Below, one piece after another: positions 9,372-18,552 of a DNA stretch of 41,221 nt (positions are counted from its first letter, which is position 1; the number at the start of each line of letters is the position of its first letter). Both the position numbers and the translations under genes were made by a program. The stretch is taken from positions 1-41,221 of the forward strand of contig JALOMO010000013.1 of the NCBI GenBank assembly GCA_025455395.1, read 5' to 3'. The DNA comes from Bacteroidales bacterium (GTDB lineage Bacteria > Bacteroidota > Bacteroidia > Bacteroidales > VadinHA17). The notes under the pieces are model-generated. The model worked only from the letters and a program-made list of their open reading frames with translations. It did no database searches and was not told the DNA's origin.

Positions 9372-10676
9372 CTATTTTTTTCTGAAAAAGATCTTTATGG
9401 GCACGCCTGACAGCTCAAAACTCTCTCTCATCCTGTTCTCAATGAACCGCATATATGGGTCTTTTATATATTGAGGGAAATTGCAGAAAATTGCGAAGGC
9501 AGGATATGCTGATGGCAGTTGTGTGAGATATTTGATCTTGATATGCTTACCCTTTAAAGAGGGTGGCGGCGTGTCAGCGATGTACTGAAGCATTACTTCA
9601 TTCAGTTTTGAAGTAGGTATCTTGCGTGATCTGTTCTCATAAACCTTCTGGATCAGCTCCAGTACTTTATGGATTCTCTGCTTGTTCAGGACTGATATAA
9701 ACAGAATGGGATAATCAGTGAAAGGTGCTGTCCGCTCCCTTATCTCATCCTCAAGTTTTTTAGTGCTTTGATGGTCCTTCTCCACGAGATCCCATTTATT
9801 TACCAGAACAATAACACCCTTATTGTTTTTTTGTATTATGCTGAGGATGCTGAGATCCTGAGATTCCAGACCGCGGGTGGCATCGATCATGAGCAGACAG
9901 AGGTCTGACTCCTCTATTGACCTTATTGCTCTAAGTATTGAATAGAACTCGATGTCCTCCTCAATCTTGGCTTTCTTCCTTAGTCCTGCCGTGTCAATGA
10001 GAAGGAACTCGGCATTGAATTTTTTATATCTGCTGTGTATAGAGTCTCTTGTAGTCCCGGCTACCGGTGTGACAATATTCCTTTCTTCACCAAGGAGAGC
10101 ATTGGCGAGTGATGATTTGCCGACGTTAGGGCGTCCGACAATAGCCACCCTTGGTATTTCAGGCTCCGGCTCCTCCTGCATGTCGGGGAGATGCCTCACA
10201 ATCTCATCAAGCAACTCACCGGTGCCGAATCCACTGACGGAGCTGATTGAGAAATAATCACCAAGTCCAAGACCATAGAACTCCGCTGCATCGAGAAGCC
10301 GGGTGTTGTTGTCAACCTTATTTACTACCATGATGACCTTTTTCTGAACCTTCCTCAGCATGCCTGCAATAGCCTTGTCGAGTTCATGAATGCCATCTTC
10401 TACATTAACCATGAAGAGTATCACGTCAGCTTCACTGATTGCCAGTTTCACCTGCCTGTTTATCTCGCTCTCAAAAATATCTTCAGAGTTCTCAACATAG
10501 CCGCCTGTATCCACAACAGAGAATTCCACCCCGTTCCAGACCACCTTACCGTAATGTCTGTCACGTGTGACGCCGCTCTCTTCGTTGACGATGGCCGAAC
10601 GGCTCTCGGTCATCCTGTTGAAGAGGGTTGATTTGCCTACGTTTGGCCTTCCGACAATTGCTGCTATCTTGCTCAT
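9372..10676 (-). CDS. der: Ribosome biogenesis GTPase Der (EngA)
   Basis: This 434-residue protein has the diagnostic tandem GTPase domains of Der. The first has [12 protein letters not shown] (residues 8-19), DTGG and NKVD. The second has [12 protein letters not shown] (about 180), [16 protein letters not shown] and NKWD. The C-terminal KH-like domain ends [15 protein letters not shown]. Der is essential in most bacteria and acts in maturation of the 50S subunit. Length and motif order are normal, with no frameshift. It is the last of a minus-strand run pseudouridine synthase - era - der, with 14 bases between era and der, so co-transcription is likely. The gene set points to ribosome assembly. 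Confidence 0.98.
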   Translation of the reverse strand: MSKIAAIVGRPNVGKSTLFNRMTESRSAIVNEESGVTRDRHYGKVVWNGVEFSVVDTGGYVENSEDIFESEINRQVKLAISEADVILFMVNVEDGIHELDKAIAGMLRKVQKKVIMVVNKVDNNTRLLDAAEFYGLGLGDYFSISSVSGFGTGELLDEIVRHLPDMQEEPEPEIPRVAIVGRPNVGKSSLANALLGEERNIVTPVAGTTRDSIHSRYKKFNAEFLLIDTAGLRKKAKIEEDIEFYSILRAIRSIEESDLCLLMIDATRGLESQDLSILSIIQKNNKGVIVLVNKWDLVEKDHQSTKKLEDEIRERTAPFTDYPILFISVLNKQRIHKVLELIQKVYENRSRKIPTSKLNEVMLQYIADTPPPSLKGKHIKIKYLTQLPSAYPAFAIFCNFPQYIKDPYMRFIENRMRESFELSGVPIKIFFRKK

Positions 10677-10690
10677 TACTAATTATTAAA

Positions 10691-11569
10691 CTATAAGTAT
10701 CCAAATTTTTTCAGCATGCGTGGATTGTCGCGCCATTCACGGGCAACCTTTACATATATTTCCATGAAAACCTTTTTACCCAGAAATGCCTCTGTTTCCA
10801 TCCTGGCACCCGTACCTACACGCTTGAGCATCGACCCCTTGTGACCGATGATAATTCCCTTCTGGCTGTCACGCGCAACATATATTATAGCGGCAATCCT
10901 TATAAGGGAACCCTCATCCCTGAAGCTCTCTATCTCCACTTCAACAGAATAGGGTATCTCCTTCTGGTAAGTCTCGAGAATCTTGCCCCTGATAATCTCT
11001 GAAACAAAAAACCTCTCGTATCGGTCGGTGAGTTGATCCTTCGGAAAGTAGGGCGGACCTTCAGGAAGAAGGCTGAGTATCTCGCGGAGCAGGAGCCCGG
11101 TGTTGAATTTGTTGATTGCAGAGACAGGAAGGATCGGAACACCTGGAACTGTTTCTGCCCAACGGCCTACAATTTCTTCCAACTGAGGCTGCGTGGTGAG
11201 ATCTATCTTGTTGATTACAATGATCTTCGGAACGGGAGAAGCGATTATTCGCTTCAGATGCTCCTCATGTTTTGAGATGCTCTCAACAACATCGGTTACA
11301 TAAAGAATCAGGTCAGCATCATCCAGTGCTGACTCGACCGACCGCATCATGGCATGCTGCAGCTTGTATTTCGGATTCAGGATGCCGGGTGTGTCTGAAT
11401 AGATAACCTGGTAATCGTCACCTGACAGTATTCCCATTATCCTGTGTCGTGTAGTCTGCGCCTTGGGAGTGATGACTGACAGAGGCTCCCCGACGAGGAG
11501 GTTCATCAGTGTAGACTTCCCGACATTGGGATTGCCCAGAATATTTACGAATCCCGATTTATGCCCCAT
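10691..11569 (-). CDS. era: GTPase Era
   Basis: The 292-residue product has the Era GTPase domain: [12 protein letters not shown] (G1), TRHRIMGI (switch I), DTPGI (G3) and NKID (G4). It is followed by a KH domain with the GHKGSMLKRVG loop (about residue 240) and a C-terminal REWRDNPRMLKKFGY segment. Era binds the 3' end of 16S rRNA and assists 30S maturation, working at the inner face of the membrane and on ribosomes. It lies 14 bases upstream of der and 9 bases downstream of the pseudouridine synthase on the same strand, so all three are probably one transcript. Nothing is missing or unusual. Confidence 0.98.
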   Translation of the reverse strand: MGHKSGFVNILGNPNVGKSTLMNLLVGEPLSVITPKAQTTRHRIMGILSGDDYQVIYSDTPGILNPKYKLQHAMMRSVESALDDADLILYVTDVVESISKHEEHLKRIIASPVPKIIVINKIDLTTQPQLEEIVGRWAETVPGVPILPVSAINKFNTGLLLREILSLLPEGPPYFPKDQLTDRYERFFVSEIIRGKILETYQKEIPYSVEVEIESFRDEGSLIRIAAIIYVARDSQKGIIIGHKGSMLKRVGTGARMETEAFLGKKVFMEIYVKVAREWRDNPRMLKKFGYL

Positions 11570-11578
11570 TCTGTTACT

Positions 11579-12373
11579 CTATTTGAAAATGCCTCTCTTG
11601 AGCATGCTTACTTCCTTAGGGGTCAAATGCCTCCATGTGCCCCTCTGGAGGTTCTTCTTTGTCAGACCTGCAAAGCTGACACGGTCAAGCTTCCTTACCC
11701 TGTACCCCAGTTTTTCGAATATCCGCCTTACAACCCTGTTCTGACCTGAATGAATCTCCAGTCCCACCTGTGTATGATCATCCGGATCAGGATAAGAAAC
11801 AGCATCTGCACCTACCGTACCCTCTTCAAGCTCCACTCCCTTGACCATTGCTTCCAGATCATTCCTGGTGATGGCATTGTCAGTATGTACGTGGTATACT
11901 TTCACTGCTCCGTATTTCGGGTGGGTGAGCTTCCCTGCCAGGTCACCGTCATTTGTCAGCAGCAAAACACCGGTGGTGTTCTTGTCCAGCCTTCCGACCG
12001 GATAAATTCTCTCAGAGGTTGCATCCTTTACCAGGTCAAGCACAGTAAACTCGGCATGAGGGTCTTTCACGGTCGTAACATATCCTTTGGGTTTATTCAG
12101 AAGGATATAGACCTTTTTCCCGGGTGTAAGGTCTTTGCCTTTATATGTCACAGTATCTGTCGATTTTACTTTTGTTCCCAGCTCTGTTACCTTCTTGCCG
12201 TTCACCAGAATATATCCCATCTTTATCAATTCATCCGCTTCACGCCTGGCGCATACACCACTGTTGGCAATGAACTTATTAAGTCTTACCAGTTCTTCAA
12301 TTGCGGTTTTGGCAGGGGCCTTTTCTCTTTTGGCAGGCTTCCTTCCGCCTGATCTTTCCGGCTTTCTTTCCAT
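11579..12373 (-). CDS. rRNA pseudouridine synthase (RsuA/RluB/RluE family)
   Basis: The 264-residue protein has a basic, Lys/Arg/Glu-rich N-terminal tail (residues 1-25). An S4 RNA-binding domain follows (about 28-75: RLNKFIANSGVCARREADELI), then the synthase domain with the catalytic GRLDKNTTGVLLLTNDG motif, whose Asp is the nucleophile. It ends with HSGQNRVVRRIFEKLGYRV and a WRHLTPKEVSML tail typical of RluB-like enzymes. It should convert specific rRNA uridines to pseudouridine; which position (RluB- or RsuA-like) cannot be settled here, though the RluB-type C terminus favours 23S. It is the first gene of the minus-strand run with era and der, has a clear -7 box 20 bases upstream, and is divergent from glmM. 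Confidence 0.93.
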   Translation of the reverse strand: MERKPERSGGRKPAKREKAPAKTAIEELVRLNKFIANSGVCARREADELIKMGYILVNGKKVTELGTKVKSTDTVTYKGKDLTPGKKVYILLNKPKGYVTTVKDPHAEFTVLDLVKDATSERIYPVGRLDKNTTGVLLLTNDGDLAGKLTHPKYGAVKVYHVHTDNAITRNDLEAMVKGVELEEGTVGADAVSYPDPDDHTQVGLEIHSGQNRVVRRIFEKLGYRVRKLDRVSFAGLTKKNLQRGTWRHLTPKEVSMLKRGIFK

Positions 12374-12392
12374 TGTGTCTCTTTTCAGCGTG

Positions 12393-12400
12393 CAAATTTA
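12393..12400 (-). promoter_or_regulatory. Predicted -7 box for the pseudouridine synthase-era-der operon
   Basis: The minus strand reads TAAATTTG followed by CACGC, a full match to TAnnTTTG. Initiation about seven bases downstream would give a leader of roughly a dozen bases to the ATG at 12373. No strong -33 element was identified. Confidence 0.6.
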
Positions 12401-12435
12401 CAACTAATTACCGGTTTTCTCCGCGATCTTTTTTG

Positions 12436-12443
12436 CACCTTTG
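12436..12443 (+). promoter_or_regulatory. Weak predicted -7 box for glmM
   Basis: CACCTTTG followed by C matches seven positions' worth of the TAnnTTTG pattern except the first T, and lies 25 bases before the glmM ATG. It shares the 95-base divergent region with the promoter of the pseudouridine synthase operon. Confidence 0.35.
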
Positions 12444-12468
12444 CCTGAGCAAACTATTATACTGAGAA

Positions 12469-13848
12469 ATGACCTTAATAAAATCAATTTCAGGTATCAG
12501 GGGAACGATCGGAGGCAAGCCGGGTGAATCGCTCACGCCTATTGACATAACTAGGTTCGCATCGGCATACGGAACCTGGCTCCGGAGACGAAACAGAGGT
12601 TTGACGACCGTCGTTACAGGCCGCGATGCCCGCATCTCGGGTGAGGTTGTCGCGGCACTGGTCAACGCTTCATTGCGGTCTGTCGGGCTCAATGTGATTG
12701 ATATAGGGCTCGTGACAACACCCACGGTAGAGATTGCCGTAACGGCACTAAAGGCAGGAGGAGGAATAATTCTTACAGCGAGTCATAACCCTGCACAGTG
12801 GAATGCTCTTAAGCTTCTGAATGAAGCAGGTGAGTTCCTCAGTGATGCTGACGGAAGAATGGTGCTTGAAATTGCCGAAAGAGAAGATTATGATTTTGCC
12901 GGGTATGACAGGCTCGGGACACAGTCAAGTGAGGGCGGGTGGACTTCGAAACATATTGAGGCTGTGCTAAGAATGCCACTTGTTGACACAAAGGCAATCA
13001 GAGATGCCCGTTTAGTGGTTGCTGTAGATGCTGTCAATTCGGTTGGGGGTGTGGCCATTCCCGCTCTTCTTAAAGCGCTTGGTGCGGAAAGGGTAATAGA
13101 GCTCTATTGTGAACCCACAGGCCTGTTTCCCCATAATCCTGAACCGCTGCCTGAACACCTCCATGAAATTTCAAGGGTTGTGAGAGAGGGCAGAGCACAT
13201 GTCGGATTCGTAGTTGACCCTGATGTTGACCGCCTGGCCATTGTATGCGAAGACGGTTCTATGTTTGGAGAGGAGTACACACTGGTGGCTGTGGCTGATC
13301 ATGTTTTGAGGCACAGGAAAGGCGCCACAGTCTCCAACATGTCCTCTTCAAGGGCTCTGAGAGACGTAACGGAAAGTCACGGCTGCAGTTACAGCTCTGC
13401 CCCTGTCGGAGAAGTAAATGTAGTTGCCGAAATGAAAAAGACAAACGCAGTTATAGGCGGAGAAGGCAATGGAGGAGTCATCTATCCAGCCTTGCATTAT
13501 GGTCGCGATGCGCTGGCAGGAATTGCCCTTTTCCTGACCCACCTGGCCAATTCGGGCCTGAGCTGCAGCGCTCTGAGAGCTAAATATCCGGGATACTATA
13601 TAGCCAAGAAGAAAGTTGAGACTGCTCATGATGCTGACATGGAAAAACTGTGTCACCTGCTTATGAAAGAATACCCGGATGCCATGATCGACAAACGTGA
13701 TGGTATAAAATTGGAGCTTCCATCTGCATGGGTGCAGATACGCAAATCGAACACTGAGCCAATCATTCGGGTTTATGCTGAAGAAAAGGGCAGAGAACCT
13801 GCTGAGAAGCTTGCTGATAAGGTGATCAGTATTGTTAAAAATCTATAA
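12469..13848 (+). CDS. glmM: Phosphoglucosamine mutase
   Basis: The 459-residue protein belongs to the alpha-D-phosphohexomutase family. It begins SISGIRGTIGG and has the phosphoserine loop ILTASHNPAQWNALK with the catalytic Ser at residue 105, a metal-binding loop DPDVDRLAIV, the sugar-binding region GEGNGGVIYP and a C-terminal phosphate-binding RKSNTEPIIRVYAE. GlmM turns glucosamine-6-phosphate into glucosamine-1-phosphate for UDP-GlcNAc and thus peptidoglycan and LPS. The GEGNGG sugar loop and length fit the Bacteroidota GlmM type, although phosphomannomutase activity cannot be excluded by sequence alone. It is transcribed alone, divergent from the pseudouridine synthase, with a 160-base gap before the next gene. 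Confidence 0.9.
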   Translation: MTLIKSISGIRGTIGGKPGESLTPIDITRFASAYGTWLRRRNRGLTTVVTGRDARISGEVVAALVNASLRSVGLNVIDIGLVTTPTVEIAVTALKAGGGIILTASHNPAQWNALKLLNEAGEFLSDADGRMVLEIAEREDYDFAGYDRLGTQSSEGGWTSKHIEAVLRMPLVDTKAIRDARLVVAVDAVNSVGGVAIPALLKALGAERVIELYCEPTGLFPHNPEPLPEHLHEISRVVREGRAHVGFVVDPDVDRLAIVCEDGSMFGEEYTLVAVADHVLRHRKGATVSNMSSSRALRDVTESHGCSYSSAPVGEVNVVAEMKKTNAVIGGEGNGGVIYPALHYGRDALAGIALFLTHLANSGLSCSALRAKYPGYYIAKKKVETAHDADMEKLCHLLMKEYPDAMIDKRDGIKLELPSAWVQIRKSNTEPIIRVYAEEKGREPAEKLADKVISIVKNL

Positions 13849-13955
13849 AAACAACTGTAAATATTACATGTCTGGAATAGTTGACACAGAACGGTTGTCA
13901 ATATCTCTGTAAAGTTAATGAACGTTAATGTTTCCTTAAAAGAATTGAGGCAGCA

Positions 13956-13963
13956 CATATTTG
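13956..13963 (+). promoter_or_regulatory. Weak predicted -7 box for the efflux operon
   Basis: CATATTTG fits TAnnTTTG except at the first base and lies 46 bases before the adaptor ATG. A TTTCC about 21 bases upstream is only a poor -33 candidate, so this is a tentative call. Confidence 0.3.
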
Positions 13964-14008
13964 TAATAATTTCACCGCTTAATTCAATAAAAAGAAAAAT
14001 ATCCGCAA

Positions 14009-15514
14009 ATGAAAAGGACTATTATTATTACCACGATCGTTGTTGCAGTGGCAGTTATAGCAATGATCGTGATAAGCAGGATTGCAGGTAAGGAAGATCT
14101 CAGTGTACTTTTTACAGACGTAAAGAAGGGAGATTTTGAAGTAGTTGTGACAACCACAGGGGAGTTACAGGCGGAAGTGTCACTTGACATAAAGGCACCT
14201 GATGGTCTGATGAGCCGTAATATGAGATTCGGAGGCATTAAGATCCAGGATCTTGTTCCGGAAGGGACAGAAGTGAAAGAAGGCGATTATGTTGCAACCC
14301 TTGACAGGTCAAGCGTTGACAATACCCTGAAGGATGAACTCGACAGGCAGGAACAGCTTGAAACAGAGCTTCTGAAAAAGCAGCTTGACACAACAATCAA
14401 CCTTGCTAACCTGAGGGATGACCTTCTCAATCTGAAGTTCAACCTTGAAGAAGCGGAGATAACTCTTGAGCAGTCGAAATATGAACCCCCGACAACCATC
14501 AGACAGGCAAGGATTACGCTTGACAAAGCCGAGAGATCATATGAACAGGCGGTCAGTAACTACGCCCTGAAAGTGCAGCAGGCCAGGGCCGATATTAAAG
14601 ACACTGAGCTTCAGCTTGCCAAACAGAAACGGAAAGTTGAGGAAATGCAGGCCATAATTCAGAAGTTTGTGATCATGGCACCCGCATCAGGGATGGTAAT
14701 TTACAAGCGCGAATGGGGCGGAGCCAAGAGAAAAGTTGGTTCTGAGATAAGCCCCTGGGATCCTGTGGTAGCAACGCTTCCCGACCTTACATCAATGATC
14801 TCAAAGACCTACGTAAATGAGATCGATATCAGCAAGGTAAAAATGGGACAGAGGGTCAGGCTTTCAGTTGACGCCTTTCCTGAGAAATCCTATACCGGGG
14901 TAGTGACCAGTGTAGCCAATATTGGTGAACAGCTGCCCAATACTGATGCAAAGGTATTTGAAGTAATTACAAAGGTTGATGGTTCTGATCCGATCCTCAG
15001 GCCATCCATGACCACAGGCACACAGATCATAACACAGACCTTCAGTGATGTAATCTATATCCCGCTTGAGACAGTCTTTGCCACCACTGACAGCGTTCCC
15101 TTTGTTTATAAAAAAGATGGGGTGCGCCAGGTTGTGGTACTTGGAGAGTCAAACGAAAATGATATCATTGTTGAGCAGGGGCTGAAACCAGGTGAAAGAC
15201 TCTACCTCTCAATACCCGAGGAGGGAGAAAAATTCAGACTTCACGGTGAAGACCTGATAGCAGTCGTGAAAGAACGCAAGAAGCAGAAGGCTGAAGAGGA
15301 TAAAAAGGCACAGAACAGAGAGATACCTGCAGCTTTTGGCCCTGATATGACACCTGAGCAGAGGAAGGCGTTTATGCAGAATCTAACACCTGAGCAGCGC
15401 GAGGCTATGCGCGCAATGAGGAGTGGCACAGGCACGGGACAGGGAAGGCCGCAGGGTGCAGCAGGCGGAGATACCACAAAGAGTCAACAGACCGTTGTCG
15501 TTCGTACGCGGTAA
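14009..15514 (+). CDS. MacA/HlyD-type periplasmic adaptor of an efflux system
   Basis: This 501-residue membrane-fusion protein has one N-terminal transmembrane anchor (residues 4-23). A lipoyl/barrel-sandwich half follows (VVTTTGELQAEVSLDIKAP), then a long coiled-coil hairpin (about 105-215, Leu/Glu/Lys/Gln rich), the second half (MAPASGMVIYKREWGG), a beta-barrel domain and a membrane-proximal domain. The tail beyond about residue 430 is low complexity, with the short motif TPEQRKAFMQNLTPEQREAM and a Gly/Gln-rich end. It should link an inner-membrane transporter to a TolC channel. The next gene is a MacB-like permease 40 bases on, followed by a TolC homologue, so the three form one tripartite unit. 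Substrate unknown. Confidence 0.9.
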   Translation: MKRTIIITTIVVAVAVIAMIVISRIAGKEDLSVLFTDVKKGDFEVVVTTTGELQAEVSLDIKAPDGLMSRNMRFGGIKIQDLVPEGTEVKEGDYVATLDRSSVDNTLKDELDRQEQLETELLKKQLDTTINLANLRDDLLNLKFNLEEAEITLEQSKYEPPTTIRQARITLDKAERSYEQAVSNYALKVQQARADIKDTELQLAKQKRKVEEMQAIIQKFVIMAPASGMVIYKREWGGAKRKVGSEISPWDPVVATLPDLTSMISKTYVNEIDISKVKMGQRVRLSVDAFPEKSYTGVVTSVANIGEQLPNTDAKVFEVITKVDGSDPILRPSMTTGTQIITQTFSDVIYIPLETVFATTDSVPFVYKKDGVRQVVVLGESNENDIIVEQGLKPGERLYLSIPEEGEKFRLHGEDLIAVVKERKKQKAEEDKKAQNREIPAAFGPDMTPEQRKAFMQNLTPEQREAMRAMRSGTGTGQGRPQGAAGGDTTKSQQTVVVRTR

Positions 15515-15554
15515 TTCTTAGAGAACTTGACAAGGGTAATTAACGGAAGAGAAA

Positions 15555-16922
15555 ATGTTTAAAAGATACCAGCACGATATACGCATTGCTGTTGAGTCAA
15601 TCATGTCAAACAAGCTTAAGTCGATACTTACTGCGCTCGGAATTATCTTTGGTGTAGCAGCGGTGATCAGCATGCTTGCAATCGGCAAGGGGGCTCAGCA
15701 GGAGATCCTTGACCAGATAAAAATGGTAGGTGTGAACAACATCCTGATCAGCCCGATAGTACAGGAAAAAAGTACTGAGAGCGAAGAGGGGGAAAAACAA
15801 CTGAACAAATTCTCACGGGGACTTACCCTGCTTGATGTTGATGCAATACGCAACAGTATTCCTGCAGTAAAGAGGATCAGCCCGGAGATATCATACAATT
15901 CGACTATCGTACTTAACGGTATGAGATACTCAGCTAAACTCGTCGGAGTAGCAAATGACTATTTTGATCTTTATAACCTTCCCCTCTCCCAGGGTATGTT
16001 TTTTAACGATTACCAGGAGGAGTATGGAATTCAGGTTTGTATCATCGGTGCCAACATAAGGGCTAAATTCTTCAGCCAGCTGGATCCCCTGGGTCAGTAT
16101 ATTAAATTTGACAATGTCTGGCTGAAGGTGATCGGGGTACTCGAAAAGACCAATGTCTCTCTTACAGGTTTTGAAGAGCAGGGTGTAAACGTCTATAATG
16201 ACAATATCTACATACCCATTAAGACGATGCTCATGCGTTACCAGAACAGGGCTCTTGTAAACACCAAGCTTGCCACTCAGGCTACTTCTGTTAGTGTTTT
16301 CGGAGGCGGGATGCACATGGCAAGAGTGGTGGTGAGCGGTTCTGACGCCTCAACAAGCGCCGAAACCAACTATAATCAACTTGACAAAATCGTTGTACAG
16401 GTTCAGGAAACGGAACAGCTGACTCCGACAACAGAGGTTCTGAGCAGGATGATGCTCCGGAGGCACTCAAATGTCAAGGACTTTGAGATTACGGTACCCG
16501 AACTCTTACTGAAACAACAACAGCGTACAAAGGATATATTCAATATAGTTCTCGGGGCCATTGCCAGCATTTCACTTATTGTCGGAGGGATCGGCATCAT
16601 GAATATCATGTTTGCCTCTGTAATGGAGAGGATTAAAGAGATCGGTACAAGGATGGCCATTGGTGCTAAGAAGATGGATATCGTTGTTCAGTTCCTTTCA
16701 GAAGCCGTGCTGATAAGTGTAACAGGCGGTTTTATCGGTGTATTCTTCGGGATTATTCTTGCTGTAGCCATCCAGGAGATTGCAGGGATTACCACAATTG
16801 TATCATTTTTCTCGATAGTGGTTGCATTCGGTGTCTCAGCTGCTGTAGGAGTGATCTTCGGATATTCACCTGCAAAACGTGCATCAGAGAGAGACCCGAT
16901 CGAGTCACTTCGTTATGAATAA
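15555..16922 (+). CDS. MacB/FtsX-type ABC transporter permease
   Basis: The 455-residue permease has the MacB topology. A first transmembrane helix (about 20-42) sits in a conserved SNKLKSILTALGIIFGVAAV context. A large periplasmic MacB_PCD domain follows (about 45-320), and three C-terminal helices form the FtsX domain (VGGIGIMNIMFASVMERIKE, IGTRMAIGAKK, then SPAKRASERDPIESLRYE). Such mechanotransmission permeases need a cytoplasmic ATPase of the MacB/LolD class, yet no ATPase domain is fused here and none lies in this three-gene run. It is 9 bases upstream of the TolC-like gene. The nearest ATPase in the window is the LolD-like protein at 21985-22647, in another transcription unit; pairing with it is speculation. 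Confidence 0.92.
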   Translation: MFKRYQHDIRIAVESIMSNKLKSILTALGIIFGVAAVISMLAIGKGAQQEILDQIKMVGVNNILISPIVQEKSTESEEGEKQLNKFSRGLTLLDVDAIRNSIPAVKRISPEISYNSTIVLNGMRYSAKLVGVANDYFDLYNLPLSQGMFFNDYQEEYGIQVCIIGANIRAKFFSQLDPLGQYIKFDNVWLKVIGVLEKTNVSLTGFEEQGVNVYNDNIYIPIKTMLMRYQNRALVNTKLATQATSVSVFGGGMHMARVVVSGSDASTSAETNYNQLDKIVVQVQETEQLTPTTEVLSRMMLRRHSNVKDFEITVPELLLKQQQRTKDIFNIVLGAIASISLIVGGIGIMNIMFASVMERIKEIGTRMAIGAKKMDIVVQFLSEAVLISVTGGFIGVFFGIILAVAIQEIAGITTIVSFFSIVVAFGVSAAVGVIFGYSPAKRASERDPIESLRYE

Positions 16923-16931
16923 TTAAGAGTC

Positions 16932-18413
16932 ATGAAAAGAGTCATATTAATTCTAATTATCATTCTGTCAGTCCTTGTTACGCCCGATCTCAATTCACAG
17001 GAGATAAAACGGCTGACACTTGATGAAGTAATCATGCTTGCTGCTGAACAATCGCCTAATGCCCTGATGGCAAAGCACCGCTTCCGCTCGAGTTACTGGC
17101 AGTACAGGACCTTCGTGGCCGAATACAGGCCTCTGCTGACCCTTAACGGTACAGTCCCCAACTACAGCAGTGCCTATAACAGGGTGTGGAACTCATCCCT
17201 AGGGGAGTACGAATATGTGGCTGTAAACGTCCTTCAGACGCAAGGCGCTCTCTCTCTTACCCAGAATATCGGACCAACAGGAGGAACCATCTCGCTTAAT
17301 TCAGATATAACGCATGAGGTTGATTTTGAGCGTGATTCATACAAATACATAACATCACCTCTGAATATTGTTCTGACCCAGCCTCTCTTCAGATATAATG
17401 AGCTCAAATGGCAGAAAAAGATCGAGCCACTCAAGTATGAGGAGGCACGCAAAACATATCTGCGTGAAGTTGAGAATGTCCGTATTATGGCAGTGCAGAA
17501 TTTCTTCAGTCTTGCTCTTGCACAGATTAACAGGGAGATTGCAGAGACCAATATGCAGAACGCCGATACTCTCTACCAGATAGCAAAAGGTCGGTACAAC
17601 CTCGGAACAATAGCAGAAGATGAGCTCCTCCAGATGGAGCTTTCTTACCTTAATGCAGGAACAGCCATTAACGAGTCAGAAATTAACCTGCGTGACCGCG
17701 AGATAAGACTCCGTTCATTCCTCGGGTTTAACCAGAATGTAAGACTTGAGCTGCTCATTCCAAGCTACATACCTGAACTTGAAGTTGAAGTGGCTGATGT
17801 GCTGAGGCTGGCCGAAGAGAATAATCCTGACCTGATAGCTCTCGAGAGACAACTGGTTGAGGCACAGAGCTCAGTGGCGCAGGCTAAGGCAGAGAAGAGC
17901 CTTAATGCAAACCTCACCGCCTCTTATGGTCTCCGCGACCAGGACCCTGATTTCAATATGGCCTATTCAGATCCCGACAGGCAGCAGAGCGTCAGACTGG
18001 GCTTTTCAATGCCGATACTCGACTGGGGCCTCGGACGGGGCAGGTATAAGATGGCACGATCGAGCCAGGAGCTGACACAGGTGCAGGTGGAACAGTCACG
18101 CATCGACTTTGAACAAAACCTTATGCTCGATGTTCAGCAGTTCAACCTGCAGGATGACCAGGTAAGAATTGCTGCCAAATCAGACACCGTGGCAGCAAAA
18201 ATGTTTGAGGTGACCAAACAGAGATTTCTTATCGGTAAGATTGACGTGCTTGAGCTTAACAATGCCGACACCAAGAAAGACCAGAACAAACGGAGCTATA
18301 TACAGGCCCTCAGTAATTATTGGGTCTATTTTTTTAACATGCGGTCTCTTACTCTTTATGATTTCCTGAACCAGAAACCGCTTGAAACCGATTTCGAGAA
18401 GCTGGTTGAATAG
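16932..18413 (+). CDS. TolC-family outer membrane efflux channel
   Basis: The 493-residue protein starts with a signal peptide (residues 1-22, ending DLNSQ). It has the two outer-membrane-efflux repeats with long amphipathic helices: LTLDEVIMLAAEQSPNALMA at the start of the first, and VADVLRLAEENNPDLIALER at the start of the second. Strand segments such as GALSLTQNIGPTGGTISLNS fit the barrel. The heptad-like stretch near 280-330 and the C-terminal QRFLIGKIDVLELNNADTKK are typical of the family. It is the last gene of the adaptor-permease-channel operon, separated from the permease by 9 bases and followed by a strong terminator. It supplies the outer-membrane exit duct; substrate unknown. Confidence 0.92.
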   Translation: MKRVILILIIILSVLVTPDLNSQEIKRLTLDEVIMLAAEQSPNALMAKHRFRSSYWQYRTFVAEYRPLLTLNGTVPNYSSAYNRVWNSSLGEYEYVAVNVLQTQGALSLTQNIGPTGGTISLNSDITHEVDFERDSYKYITSPLNIVLTQPLFRYNELKWQKKIEPLKYEEARKTYLREVENVRIMAVQNFFSLALAQINREIAETNMQNADTLYQIAKGRYNLGTIAEDELLQMELSYLNAGTAINESEINLRDREIRLRSFLGFNQNVRLELLIPSYIPELEVEVADVLRLAEENNPDLIALERQLVEAQSSVAQAKAEKSLNANLTASYGLRDQDPDFNMAYSDPDRQQSVRLGFSMPILDWGLGRGRYKMARSSQELTQVQVEQSRIDFEQNLMLDVQQFNLQDDQVRIAAKSDTVAAKMFEVTKQRFLIGKIDVLELNNADTKKDQNKRSYIQALSNYWVYFFNMRSLTLYDFLNQKPLETDFEKLVE

Positions 18414-18432
18414 ATTTTATGCTATATAACTG

Positions 18433-18460
18433 AACTGCCGGCACTGACCGGCAGTTTTGT
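18433..18460 (+). terminator. Rho-independent terminator after the efflux operon
   Basis: The arms AACTGCCGG and CCGGCAGTT pair perfectly over nine bases around the loop CACTGA, followed by TTG T. It begins 20 bases after the TolC-like stop, separating the efflux operon from secDF. Confidence 0.8.
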
Positions 18461-18493
18461 ATTTATATAATATGGTATACGAAAATAAAATTA

Positions 18494-18501
18494 TATATTT
18501 G
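18494..18501 (+). promoter_or_regulatory. Predicted -7 box for secDF
   Basis: TATATTTG followed by CG is an exact TAnnTTTG match, 52 bases before the secDF ATG. The region is AT-rich, and I found no TTTG at 19-21 bases upstream, so the -33 part is unassigned. Confidence 0.5.
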
Positions 18502-18552
18502 CGCCTCGTATTATTTAGCGAATCAAACAAACAATTTTAAAAGAGGATACAA

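Noticed and set aside
11750-12352. 200-codon open frame on the plus strand over the pseudouridine synthase gene
   Set aside because: It is fully antisense to a gene with catalytic motifs and has no recognisable domain; Cys/Phe-rich wording is typical of a shadow frame.
13881-13901. Inverted repeat TTGACA...TGTCAA after glmM
   Set aside because: Only six paired bases and no T-run; too weak to call a terminator or operator.
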